Under the pieces are notes generated by a model. It did no database searches, was not told the DNA's origin, and saw nothing but the letters and a program-made list of their open reading frames with translations. Position numbers and translations under genes: made by a program. From Branchipolynoe longqiensis (lineage: Eukaryota; Annelida; Polychaeta; Phyllodocida; Polynoidae), in assembly GCA_030323885.1 (NCBI GenBank), contig CM059193.1:89853825-89917824 (forward strand): a stretch of 64,000 nt of DNA, written 5' to 3'. Of this stretch, positions 53,561 to 63,723 are shown piece by piece. Each line of letters opens with the position of its first letter. Position 1 is the stretch's first letter.

Positions 53561-54250
53561 ATGGGTAAGGATGGAAGGTGAGGTGAGAGAGGAATAGGGA
53601 AGGAGAAATATAGACGGTCGACAGAGGGGATGAGGAAAGGAAAGGGATGGAAGGGCGTGACAGAGCAAGGAGGTTCGTGTCCATGAGACCCTCTACCAGA
53701 AGATGAAGCGGGTAGGGAGGTGGAGGGGGGTGGGGTGAGGGGGGCCGTGACAGAGCCTGGGGGGTTGTGGTCACGGGACTCCCCTGTGGGAACGGGAGTG
53801 TGTGTGTGGAAGATTGAGTTGGCCTAGTTGTGGGAGTGAAGGGAGATGGAGGTGTGTGGGTGGGTGGGTGTGGGGAGGGGGAGTGGGGCGGGCTAATGCC
53901 GTGAAAGGGCATGAGGGATCATGACCACGTGAGCACGTGATCACGTGATCCTCTACACTGTCTGTTTTGGAGGGGGGGGGGTATTTCAACAAATAACACC
54001 CACCTGTAATGGTGTAGAGAACATCTCAATTTAATGGCATCTGTACGCAACACTTTTATTTCAGCCTAGGTTTAAGGTGTTCGTGGTTTGGACCCTGGGT
54101 TACTCGTAGGTAGCAGTTTGACATTGGGTGGAGCCAACAGTTAATGGGACCCAAATGGAAGGGAGTCAAGCGTGGACGGAGATGAATCCCGCTTCCATAG
54201 AGATCAAACAAAATTGCGGCGTTCAAATCGCTCGTCAGCACTAGAAGCGG
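53561..54250. other. Unassigned sequence with E-box cluster
   Basis: No gene. CCGTGACAGAGC(C/A) and CCTGTGGG-type blocks recur. Holds the triple E-box at 53925-53951. Confidence 0.45.
53925..53951. promoter_or_regulatory. Triple CACGTG E-box
   Basis: CACGTGAGCACGTGATCACG TGATC contains three CACGTG hexamers at 9- to 10-bp spacing; the third lies in the palindrome GATCACGTGATC. This fits USF/MITF-type bHLH-Zip sites, but no gene is next to it. Confidence 0.35.
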
Positions 54251-54505
54251 GTGGTGTTCTCTGTGGCGGAGTGGCTAGAGTGTCTGATTTTTTTCTAGGT
54301 CGGATGCCTGATCTGAGGGTCGACGGTTCGATTCCCCGTGACCCCCCCCCCCCACCTCTACCAATTTGGATTTCCACCGCTGTGTATAACTTACAGTGTT
54401 ATCAAAGGCTGGTTGATCTCATACCATGTCTATGTGGTGTGGGAGGTTAAAAAATCCCATGGGTCGGTAAAATTGTAGGTCTGGGCTTTCTATCGACAAA
54501 CTGGC
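54251..54505 (+). mobile_element. tRNA-derived SINE family C
   Basis: GTGTTCTCTGTGGCGGAGTG GCTAGAGTG head, GACGGTTCGATTCCCCGTG B-box, then CAATTTGGATTTCCACCGCT and the same body as 50886-51225. The B-box is a perfect consensus. Confidence 0.82.
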
Positions 54506-54989
54506 CACAGCAGGAGCATCCACATGGCGGCCCTGGGAATCAGCTATCTGATTGCAAATCCTGCTACCATCATCCAACACCTCATCGAAAATCCACTGAG
54601 ATAACTGGTGGAAGTACACTATGAAGAAGAACTAGAACAGGGATTATTCAATGTTATATCTTAGGTTCATAGACATACACAGAGTGTAATAATGTGAAAG
54701 AGATGACATGATCCAAAGGACAACTATTTACATTACAAATACATTTGAATTCGTTTGACATGGCTATTATCAAGTTATAAGTTTGGAGAGAGTCAAGCAC
54801 TCTGCCTGGTCACACCAGACCTACGAGCAATTGATTTAAGACAGAATCTGTGGAGAAAGGAGCCGAGGGAGTTTGGTGGGGTTTGGGAAGATGGCGGTGG
54901 CAGTAGGGTTAGGTGTTTGAATGCAGTGGAAAGCGCTCTCCAGGTCGCTTCAACTTGAGTAATATGGAAGCATCTTATACATACAGCAA
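54506..54989. other. Unassigned sequence
   Basis: No gene. Contains a YY1-like GGAAGATGGCGGTGGCAG at about 54887. Confidence 0.45.
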
Positions 54990-55560
54990 GGTACTGGATG
55001 GATGAGAGGAGGGAGGAGGGGGGGGTGGAGGAGGGAGGAGGGAGGAGGGAGGAGGGAGGAGGGAGTAGGGGGAAGGGAGGAGGAGGAGGGAGGAGGGAGG
55101 AGGGAGGAGGGGGAGGAGGGAGGAGGAGGAGGGAGGGAGGGAGAGGGGAGGAGGGAGGTATGGAGGAGGGGAGGGAGGAGGGAGGAGGGAGGGGGAGGTA
55201 GGGAGTGGAGGAGGAGGGGGGGGGAGGAGGGAGGAGGGAAGAGGGAATTGATGGGGAGGAAAGGAGGCAAGAGGGAGGAGAGAGCAGGGAGGAAGGGGGA
55301 GAGAGAAAGGAGGAGGGACGAGGGAGGAAGGAGGGAGGAAGAAGGAGGGAGGAAGGAGGAGGGAGGAAGTTGAGGGAGAAGGGATCAGGGAGGAGGGAGA
55401 AAGGAGGAGGGAGGAAGGAGGGAGGAAGGGGGAGAGAGCAGAAACCAGAGAAGAGGGAGGAGTGAGGAGGGAGAAGGGAGGAGGGAGGAGGGAGGACGGA
55501 GGAGGGAGGAAGGAGGAAGGAGGAGAGAGCAGAGACCAGAGAAGAGGGATGAGGGATGAG
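54990..55560. repeat. GGAGGA polypurine tract
   Basis: Nearly pure GGGAGGA/GGAGGAAG repeats on the plus strand. Open frames of Ser/Pro/Leu or Gly/Glu/Arg are artefacts. Confidence 0.95.
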
Positions 55561-55779
55561 GGAGGAGGAAGGAGGGCCAGAACTAGAAAGGGGAGAGTTT
55601 GGTGTGATGAGCCTGCCCTACTGCCGACTAACCGCAATTAACTATGTACACGAGCAGGTAAGCGACGCCGCCGGCAACGAGCATGGAGCCCGGCACCGGG
55701 CGAGCCCTGCCCGCCGGGGTGTGCGTCAGGGGGACGGGGTGGAGCGGGGTTGAGCGAGGTTGTAACAATTTCAATTTCC

Positions 55780-56209
55780 CCCCTTTTCAAGTTTCCCCCG
55801 GGAATCTGAAAACGTCTTAAATTTCCATCCGGTGAACATTTTCAGATTCCCGGGAGGGAAATTAAAAACAGTTTTCAGATTCCTCCCACTATTTTCAAAT
55901 TCCCCCCTCCGTGAATTTAAAATTGTTTAAAAAACTTTAATTTAAAAAAAAAATTCAGACCTATAATATTTTTTTCTTAGCCATCTTGGAGACTTTTTGT
56001 GTCATTTGGGGTGAAATATGCTTGATTGTACTAGTAATAATTTCCATTATGCTATTCTCTGTGTATTATTATATTTGTCATGAAAAATAACAAAAAATAA
56101 CAAAAATAAAGAAAATTCCCCAAAAATGGGGGGAGGGAAAGTTAAAACGAGGGAGGAAAAACGAAAATGTTTTCAAATTCCTGTTGGATGAATTTGAAAA
56201 CGTTTTCAA
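55780..56209. repeat. Nested inverted repeats next to the assembly gap
   Basis: GGGAATCTGAAAA (55801) and TTTTCAGATTCCC (55841) form the arms of a hairpin. Related TTTTCAGATTCC, TTTTCAAATTCC and GAATTTGAAAACG blocks follow, the last ones running into the N gap. Such self-complementary sequence probably caused the gap. Confidence 0.75.
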
Positions 56210-56708
56210 NNNNNNNNNNNNNNNNNNNNNNNNNNNNNNNNNNNNNNNNNNNNNNNNNNNNNNNNNNNNNNNNNNNNNNNNNNNNNNNNNNNNNNNNNNN
56301 NNNNNNNNNNNNNNNNNNNNNNNNNNNNNNNNNNNNNNNNNNNNNNNNNNNNNNNNNNNNNNNNNNNNNNNNNNNNNNNNNNNNNNNNNNNNNNNNNNNN
56401 NNNNNNNNNNNNNNNNNNNNNNNNNNNNNNNNNNNNNNNNNNNNNNNNNNNNNNNNNNNNNNNNNNNNNNNNNNNNNNNNNNNNNNNNNNNNNNNNNNNN
56501 NNNNNNNNNNNNNNNNNNNNNNNNNNNNNNNNNNNNNNNNNNNNNNNNNNNNNNNNNNNNNNNNNNNNNNNNNNNNNNNNNNNNNNNNNNNNNNNNNNNN
56601 NNNNNNNNNNNNNNNNNNNNNNNNNNNNNNNNNNNNNNNNNNNNNNNNNNNNNNNNNNNNNNNNNNNNNNNNNNNNNNNNNNNNNNNNNNNNNNNNNNNN
56701 NNNNNNNN
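56210..56708. other. Assembly gap (499 N)
   Basis: Unsequenced run of N. Open frames spanning it are meaningless. Confidence 1.
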
Positions 56709-56767
56709 TCAAATCTACAAAAGCACTTCGATTTAGCAATATTAGTTTAATTAATTTATTAAATTAA

Positions 56768-56989
56768 CCAGACGGGATGGCCGAATGAGTTAGAGTGTCC
56801 GTCTCCCGTGCTGGTAGATCGTGGGGTCGTGGGGTCGAATCCTGGTCGAGTCAAACCAATGACTTACAAATTGATACTTGTCACTTCCTAGCCAGGCCCT
56901 CGGCGTTATTAGGATAGGGCAAGGAGCAGTGGAATGAGGAAGACCAGTTGTCTGCGACTGAAATTTCCCCTGCTGAAACAACGAATGTA
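56768..56989 (+). mobile_element. SINE family A, tail type 2
   Basis: Good tRNA-like head (CCAGACGGGATGGCCGAATG AGTTAGAG), central block, then GCAAGGAGCAGTGGAATGAG GAAGACCAGTTG and GAAATTTCCCCTG. A 48-bp minisatellite starts at its 3' end. Confidence 0.88.
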
Positions 56990-57577
56990 CCAACAACAAC
57001 ACAACATGTAGCAGGATCTAAGTTCGGTAGGAAGCAACCAACAACAACACAACATGTAGCAGGATCTAAGTTCGGTAGGAAGCAACCAACAACAACACAA
57101 CATGTAGCAGGATCTAAGTTCGGTAGGAAGCAACCAACAACAACACAACATGTACCAGGATCTAAGTTCGGTGGGAAGCAACCAACAACAACACAACATG
57201 TAGCAGGATCTAAGTTCGGTAGGAAGCAACCAACAACAACACAACATGTACCAGGATCTAAGTTCGGTGGGAAGCAACCAACAACAACACAACATGTAGC
57301 AGGATCTAAGTTCGGTAGGAAGCAACCAACAACAACACAACATGTACCAGGATCTAAGTTCGGTGGGAAGCAACCAACAACAACACAACATGTACCAGGA
57401 TCTAAGTTTGGTAGGAAGCAACCAACAACAACACAACATGTACCAGGATCTAAGTTCGGTGGGAAGCAACCAACAACAACACAACATGTACCAGGATCTA
57501 AGTTCGGTAGGAAGCAACCAACAACAACACAACATGTAGCAGGATCTAAGTTCGGTGGGAAGCAACCAACATATAAG
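56990..57577. repeat. 48-bp minisatellite with 96-bp higher-order pattern
   Basis: About 12 copies of a 48-bp unit (CAACAACAACACAACATGTA then GCAGGATCTAAGTTCGGTAG GAAGCAAC). Units with GGTAGG and GGTGGG alternate regularly after the third, giving a 96-bp higher-order period. Since 48 is a multiple of three, frames on both strands remain open as 16-residue peptide repeats; there is no evidence of translation. Confidence 0.93.
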
Positions 57578-58056
57578 CATTTCGATTTAGCAATTTCAAA
57601 ATGCTTTCGTCAGATTGTGCTTCTTTAATCGCGCAACATTATATGGTTCCTCCAACGATTGTGCAGCTTTAATTAATCAAAGGAACTCACAAATACAACA
57701 CAACAAAAACCCCAAACTAAAACCATTTCATGTCTTGCGTAGAGCACGACCGTGCGTTCAATATTCCAAAAAGGGGAACACAAAATTAAAAAATTAAAAA
57801 TGACTGTAGTTAGACGCGCCATTGATGAAGGTACGGCGTCCCGCGAGGTGGCGCCACCTGGTGGAGTGTGTAGGACATGCGCGAAGGATCTGAGGGAACT
57901 GCTCCTTGGGGTGCACGTGGGGGGCCGTACTAGGAACGCCGAGGTGCTCGCAGACGGTAAAGCACGGGCCTGCCGTTACCATGGTTACCCACCAGAACGA
58001 GCTGAGCGCTAAGCCACTGGGACGCCATAGTCGAGGCGGCACAGTGTCGGTCGTTC
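57578..58056. other. Unassigned sequence with CTCF-like motif
   Basis: No gene. AAGCATTTCGATTTAGCAAT (57573-57593) repeats a block at 56719 on the far side of the SINE and minisatellite. GCGCCACCTGGTGG at 57851-57864 is, on the minus strand, a perfect match to the CTCF core consensus. Confidence 0.5.
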
Positions 58057-58398
58057 GGTTGGTTGTTTGTTGGAGTTTTTATGTCCTTGCAACCTCTGTG
58101 GTTATATCAGGACGGGTACATACCGATTTGTGACAGTGCTCATTCGTGGTGACTTTATAGTGCTGCCCATTGGGAAATCAAGCTGCTGGCACCATGACCT
58201 GATATCCCACTCACTCAGTCGCATTATCCTGATACTGACTGGGCTAAGCAGTCCTTGCCTTATCCTATTAATGCCAAGCATCAGGCTAGGAAGCGACAAG
58301 TATCAATTTGAAAAGTCATTGGTTTGACTCGATCGGGAACTGAATTCCCGACATTCTGCACGCAGGGGCTCTCTACCATTACGGCCAGAGCACCAGGT
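58057..58398 (-). mobile_element. SINE family A, tail type 1
   Basis: Full type-1 structure on the minus strand; the head is at 58340-58398 (somewhat decayed) and the tail at 58057-58200 (AAAAACTCCAACAAACAACC end). It forms an inverted pair with 58614-58939. Confidence 0.87.
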
Positions 58399-58613
58399 AG
58401 GGCAGAGTGTCAATCTTTGTATATGCTAGGAGTAAGAAGGGGCGAGATCTCGGCTGAGTCAAGTTAAATAAAACCCGCTAGCTAGTCCAATGAAAGGATA
58501 TCTTTTCAAATACAGAGCAAAATACTTGCCTCGATTTAATCTTCTAAATCAAGGGTTCAGACGCACAAACTGACAAATCCATTTTATTTGTTTTCTGTCA
58601 AATAGAATTTGGA

Positions 58614-58939
58614 CCAGGCGGGATGTCCGAATGAGTTAGAGCATCCGGTCGTGGGTTCGAACCCTGGTCGAGTCAAACCAATGACTTAACAATTGATACT
58701 TTTTGCTTCCTAGCCTGGCACTCGGCATTATCAGGATAGGGCAAGGACTGGTTGGCTCTGTGTCAGGATAATGTGACTGAGTGGGATATCAGGTCATGGT
58801 GCTGGCAGTCTCGTCTTTCAGTGGGGTAGCACTATGAAGTCGCCATGAGTGCGCACTGTCACAAGTTGGTACCCATCCTGATATTACCTTAGATGTTTCT
58901 AGGACGTAAAACAACAGCAAACAGCAAACAAACAAATAT
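58614..58939 (+). mobile_element. SINE family A, tail type 1
   Basis: CCAGGCGGGATGTCCGAATG head with a 20-base deletion before the B-box (GGGTTCGAACCCTGGTC), then the central block and tail to GGACGTAAAACAACAGCAAA. The tail ends in CAAACAAACAAA. Confidence 0.9.
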
Positions 58940-58963
58940 AATTTGAATAGGTTTTATCGTAAG

Positions 58964-59101
58964 CATGATAAGCGCCAATGCAAACAGTGGGTTTGCAATA
59001 CCAATACCAAGTTCATAGATCTTGTTTAGGAAAAAAGCTCTTCATATATATAAAGAGCTCCTCTTGTATTTATATATGTGAAGATTGGCACTTATCATGT
59101 T
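58964..59101. repeat. Inverted repeat, possible small MITE
   Basis: CATGATAAGCGCCAAT (58964) and ATTGGCACTTATCATG (59084-59099) are inverted with one mismatch. Between them is a second inverted pair (AAAGCTCTTCATATATAT / AAAGAGCTCC). Confidence 0.6.
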
Positions 59102-59313
59102 TTGGAAAAGAGCTTTTCATTTATCGTTGTGCTTTTCACTTAAGATCTATCAATTGAATAATGAACGGGATATTACATAGGAGATGTGGCAGCTTCTGTG
59201 GAAAAATGCATTTGATTATTGGAATAATGGCAGCTTCAGCTGAAATGTGGTAGTCATCATTAATTCCCTGAACCCATCATTTTTAACTTAGATATTGGTA
59301 TAATAAACAGACA

Positions 59314-59367
59314 CAAATTGGAGTGGTATGGTTATATTTCACTTTCATCAAATCAGGCCAAAACCAC
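59314..59367 (+). pseudogene. Fragment of LINE ORF2 C-terminus
   Basis: Encodes EWYGYISLSSNQAKTT and a stop, a decayed version of the segment encoded again at 59536-59590. It is the start of a partial tandem duplication. Confidence 0.4.
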
Positions 59368-59440
59368 ATAATAATTTTTTTGACAATTACAAAAATCCCC
59401 AAAAATCCTTCAATAGTTCATATGCGCCATTACTTTTTAA

Positions 59441-59475
59441 GGCCGGAAGACCAGCGCCTCGGTTTGGAAGAAAAA
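59441..59475 (+). mobile_element. Fragment of LINE-type 3' tail
   Basis: GGCCGGAAGACCAGCGCCTC GG matches the conserved LINE/SINE tail, but the following bases diverge. Confidence 0.5.
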
Positions 59476-59535
59476 TATTATTCAACTAGAACAACAATTT
59501 TGAACAAAAAACAAACAAATAAAACCCCACAAAAA

Positions 59536-59772
59536 CTGCAACGGTTCGGCTTAATTTCACATTCATCAGGTCTGGTCAAAACCATCGTGTAAGGCACAGC
59601 GAAAGGTTGAAGAAGAACACAAGGCGGACAAAGGAAGAGGTGGGAAGACAACATCGGGGAATGGACAGGCCTGGCATTCGGCAAGTCTCAGAGGACAGTG
59701 GAGAATAGCGGAAAATGGAGAAAACTGGTTGCAAAGTCATCTGTGGTGCCCCAACGACTGTCGTGGGGATGA
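59536..59772 (+). pseudogene. LINE ORF2 C-terminus (EWTG-type)
   Basis: Encodes RFGLISHSSGLVKTI, two stops, then QRKRWEDNIGEWTGLAF and KWRKLVAKSSVVPQR before TGA at 59770. This is the well-known C-terminal end of a LINE family widespread in marine invertebrates. It is a different family from the others in this window, and truncated before the RT domain. Confidence 0.75.
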
Positions 59773-59967
59773 TGGCTGGTTGATGTGTTAATTATTTATT
59801 GATGCATTGTAGAAGTTTTAAGTCACTTTACTAGAACCTGTCATTACTGCACATTCTGAACCTATGACGTCTAGTGCTTCAGTATGCACATCAATATTAT
59901 TTTGCCTATATTTGCCTAAAAGTAGTCTAACATAAGGTAGAGTGGTAACATTAAGTCAAGCTTGTTT
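59773..59967. other. Unassigned spacer
   Basis: Possibly 3'UTR of the LINE fragment before it; nothing further is recognised. Confidence 0.4.
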
Positions 59968-60298
59968 TATTTAACGACGCCTCTAGAATACTTTGCTTTT
60001 CATATCAACAGCTATTGGACGTCAAACATATGGTCATTCTGACATATTTCTTTGGGGGAAGCGTGCTGCTGCCTCATAGGTTATTCTTTCCAATAAGCAG
60101 CAAAGGGTCTTTTATATACACTTTCCCACAGATAGGATAGCACACACCACAGCCTTTGATGAACCAGTCGTGGACCATTGGTTCAAACGGAAAATAGCCC
60201 AAACTGTAAAGGGTCCACTGAGCAGTATCGATAGGATGACTAACACCTTCACAGGTGGTGGACACTCTACCACCTGAGCTACATCCCATAAGCTACAG
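59968..60298 (-). mobile_element. Common molluscan tRNA-derived SINE
   Basis: On the minus strand, GGGATGTAGCTCAGGTGGTA GAGTG (tRNA A-box) starts at about 60290. It is followed by GGGCTATTTTCCGTTTGAAC, GGTTCATCAAAGGCTGTGG, GATAGCACACACC-type and CCATATGTTTGACGTCC blocks, ending GTTAAATAAAACAAGC. I recognise this body as the SINE found in many gastropods and bivalves. The B-box is decayed. Confidence 0.82.
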
Positions 60299-60531
60299 CA
60301 GATTAAATTGATCAAACCTGTATATTTATTTATTGAACATGGATGCATTTCAATACAATCGGATTATGCAACTTTAAAACTGCATCCAAATTGGTACAAC
60401 TCGCTGGTGTCTCCTTTGGTAGATGGTATTGTGTGATAGGACAATGCAGCGACTGGTTGGTTGACGTGTTAATTACTTACAATTATCTGCTTAGATGTCA
60501 TGTTATGATCAAAAGCAAATATAATCAGCTA
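60299..60531. other. Unassigned spacer
   Basis: AT-rich, no gene. Confidence 0.4.
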
Positions 60532-61140
60532 TGGGGCTGTCACATTACGACGCTTCTCTCCAATGTGCGTCGACGTGTGTCACTTTTTGGCGAAACGTCA
60601 GGAGACGTCGGGAAGCGTTACGCATGCATTAGGCGCGCATCGGTACACGTCGGTATACTTTGATTGACAGCGACGGTCCCACCCACACGTTGCCATGCAT
60701 CGGCGCGCGTTGATGCACGTCAAAAGTTTTGTGCTTGCACAAAAATTTCGACGAGCGACAACGCGCGTCAACGTATGGGTGCGGACGTTATGGGGACGTC
60801 AGAAACAAGTCGCCATCGCTGGAATAACATAATGCGAATGCTAGGCAGACGCCGCGTGCGTGGGAGGGTCGTTCCCACACATTGCGTCAAACTGGTGCAT
60901 TGTTGTTTTATGCCCTAGCAACATCTAAGGTCTTACGAGGACGGCGCGCCAAACTTTTTTTTTTTTTTTACTCACGCGTCGATATACGTTACCACAACGT
61001 CGGCCGCACTCTACCAACACGCTGCGCTGATGTCAAACTTTTTCCCAAAATTCCGAAAAGTTGGACGTGTCTCGACGCATACAACTTATTTTGCGCGTTG
61101 GTGGCGTGCCAGCGAGAAGCGTTGTAATGTGACAGCCCCA
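60532..61140. mobile_element. CpG-rich MITE M2, copy 2
   Basis: A 609-bp element with ~27-bp terminal inverted repeats: TGGGGCTGTCACATTACGAC GCTTCTC, and the inverted right end differs at one position. Flanked by TA. The interior is full of CGCG, ACGT and GCGT. A SINE A tail fragment (TATGCCCTAGCAACATCTAA GG) is nested at 60908-60945. Shares its terminal motif with 25629-26344. Confidence 0.87.
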
Positions 61141-61450
61141 TAACTGGTGCACACTTTTATAGAAGGCAGCAAATATATTTCAAATGTGTCCTGAAAAATG
61201 GGTTAAAAATGCCCAGCAAGAGATTATCACAATCACTGTCCAATGAGAAGCACCCATTTTATTCATGGGGGGGGGGATGGGGAGGGGGGGGGAGTCATGG
61301 TTGAGATGTCGCAATGGCTAATGTAGCACATTGGTATTCGGTGGCACTGTTTAATCCATTACACTGCCACAGTGCGCATACCACTGTGCCATCTGCAAGC
61401 CAGACTTCAGTCATTGAACCCCCCCAACCACCACCACCACCACACCACCA
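61141..61450. other. Unassigned spacer
   Basis: G-runs at 61267-61291 and a (CCA)n run at 61424-61450. No gene. Confidence 0.5.
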
Positions 61451-61776
61451 CCAGACCTGATGGCCGAATGAGTTTAGCGTCCGCCTCCGTTTTGGTAGAT
61501 CGTGGGATTCAAAAGTTTGTCGAGCCAAACCGATGACTTAAAAATGTATAGTTCTTATGTCCTAGACAGGCGCTCAACATTATTAGGATTGGGCAAGGAT
61601 TGGTTGGCTCAATGTCAGGATAATGTGACTGAGTGGGATACCAGGTCATGGTGCTGGCAGCCTGGTCTTTCAGTGAGGCAGCACTATAAGCTCACCATGA
61701 GTGTGCACTGTCACAAGTCGGTACCCATCCTGATATGACCTTAGCTGTTGCCAGGACGGAAAACTCCTACAATTAA
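61451..61776 (+). mobile_element. SINE family A, tail type 1
   Basis: CCAGACCTGATGGCCGAATG AG head, degraded B-box, AACCGATGACTTAAAAATG central block, and the type-1 tail to TTGCCAGGACGGAAAACTCC. Confidence 0.87.
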
Positions 61777-62062
61777 CCAACCCCGCACCACCACCACCGT
61801 GGCGCTACTCCTCGCCTCAGTGACCTCTGAACTAAGGCGTCCCAGACCAGGGGGTTATTTAACCCTGATCGTCCCACCACATCACCCTGGAGGCGTCCAG
61901 GGGCAGTCTAGGAGCAGTCCAGGAGCAGTCCAGGGGCAGTTCAGGGGTATTCCAGGGCGGCGGGGTCTGATGAGGAATCAGGCTAATGGGCTTCCAGGGA
62001 CCAGGGCATGCGGAAGGACACTACCGCATCGACGGTACAGTGTCTGCCCGTCAGTTATACTG
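61777..62062. other. Unassigned spacer with 12-bp repeats
   Basis: CAGTCCAGGAG/GGGGCAGTCTAGGAG repeats at 61900-61955. No gene. Confidence 0.5.
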
Positions 62063-62569
62063 ACAGCTCCACCAGCACCACCAGCACCACCAGCACCACC
62101 AGCACCACCAGCACCACCAGCACCACCAGCACCACCAGCATCACCAGCACCACCAGCACCACCAGCACCACCAGCATCACCAGCACCACCAGCACCAGCA
62201 GCACCAGCAGCACCATCAACACCACCAGCACCACCAGCATCACCAGGACCACCAGCACCACATCACCACCAGCATCACCAGCACCACCAACACCACCAGC
62301 ACCACCAGCACCACCAGCACCAGCACCACCACCACCACCACCACCAGCACCACCAGCACCACCAGCACCATCAGCACCACAACAGCACCACCAGCACCAC
62401 CAGCTCCACCAGCACCACCAGCACCATCTCTCCACCAGCATCACCAGCATCACCATCACCACCAGCACCACCAGCACCACCAGCATCACCATCACCACCA
62501 GCACCAGCAGCACCAGCAGCACCATCAACACCACCAGCACCACCAGCACCACAGCAGCACCACCAGCAC
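62063..62569. repeat. (CACCAG)n-type trinucleotide/hexanucleotide array
   Basis: About 500 bp of CAC/CAG/CAT triplets, mostly CACCAGCAC. All three plus frames stay open (Thr/Ser, Pro/Ala, His/Gln), so the open frames carry no information. Confidence 0.97.
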
Positions 62570-62696
62570 TGTAATATACGAGTCGACACGGAGAGATCTA
62601 GTTCATGACTGGCGTTTATTCATCGTCCGTTGTCCCTGGTTACATTCCATACCATGCTGGTTATCTGCGTGTCCCGGTTCGCCTACATACATTACA
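62570..62696 (-). mobile_element. Short 3' LTR of a Gypsy-type retrotransposon
   Basis: On the minus strand a 127-bp segment starts TGTAATGTATGTAGGCG and ends CGTATATTACA, with matching inverted ends TGTAAT/ATTACA. It is preceded by a purine tract GAAAGGAGGA (62697-62706), the expected plus-strand primer. AATAAA lies inside (62615-62620 on the plus strand as TTTATT). The 5' LTR would be beyond the right edge, so the assignment rests on these signals. Confidence 0.65.
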
Positions 62697-63723
62697 TCCT
62701 CCTTTCATTAGTTTTATTGATTTCATTATTTTTATTGTTTCATTAGCTTTAAATAATTACATGAACTCTTAAACACCTCCAAACCCTATGAAGAATGCAA
62801 CGTTGCACTGAGACATGACATACGCGACTCTACACTCATCCCATATGTGAATGAGTATCTTAAATACTATGCATGTCATTCGTATAGATAGTAACATCAT
62901 TCTCATAAATAGTAACATCAGTCTTATAGATAGTAACATCAGTCTTATAAATAGTAACATCAGTCTTATAAATATTAACGTTTCGACCACTATCGCATAT
63001 CGATAATTGTATATGTAATGCATTCTCAATAGCCCAATAACCACATCAACTTTTAACAGCGTAACAAATACAGTACCTATTTTGCCATTTCAGTGGAACT
63101 GATAACTGCCTAGGTTCTTAAGAATTCACATACTTTATTAAACTTATGTTGTACTCCAACAATTGGCACTTTGGGTGACTGTTGATTTGAATAGTGTGAT
63201 GTATGAACAACGACTTGATTCACATTTAGGAGTACATAAACATTCGTGACGCCTAGCTGTGAACCATGATACAATAGATCGTACATCATTTCCTGTTCAG
63301 TAAATACGGGATGGTTAACAGTGTAGATGTCCCATCTTAACATGTATATAGTCAAATGCTGCCTTGAGTACGCCTATTGCCGTTTTAATGCTCCGGTAGG
63401 GGAATGTGTTTCGCATTGCCGACAAATTTTTGGATCGTGATTTTTTCACGATACAACTTTGCATCAAGGCATATGTCTTCATATCACAGAAAGTTATAGC
63501 TATTGTATTTAACTTATAACACAGTTAACGGCGTCAGGGTTGAGTCACATGGTATGATATCAGTTCCTATATTTTCAATATGCTATCCTACATACAACGT
63601 TGAACTTATATATTAGTACATACATAAATACTAATGGTATTATGACTGGTCATTTATTCCTAGTCTTTGTATGGGACGAACAACTCGGCCGTATCGTGTA
63701 GTATATTGGTGTGTGTTTGTTTT
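62697..63723 (-). other. Sequence between pol and the 3' LTR
   Basis: About 1 kb. A ~20-bp tandem repeat (ATAGTAACATCAGTCTTAT, 62887-62975) gives a hydrophobic open frame. At 63110-63355 the minus strand has an 81-codon frame (WDIYTVNHPVFTEQEMMYDL...) that looks protein-like but has no family I can name; a decayed third ORF is possible. Confidence 0.4.

Noticed and set aside
52358..53912. Two long overlapping minus-strand proline/serine frames
   Set aside because: Same reason: polypyrimidine strand, overlapping in different frames, no domain.
56948..57628. 226-codon frame with 16-residue repeats
   Set aside because: The 48-bp minisatellite is open on both strands simply because the unit is a multiple of three; it starts inside a SINE.
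61748..62608. 286-codon Pro/Ala/His-rich frame
   Set aside because: It covers a CAC/CAG trinucleotide array with all three plus frames open.
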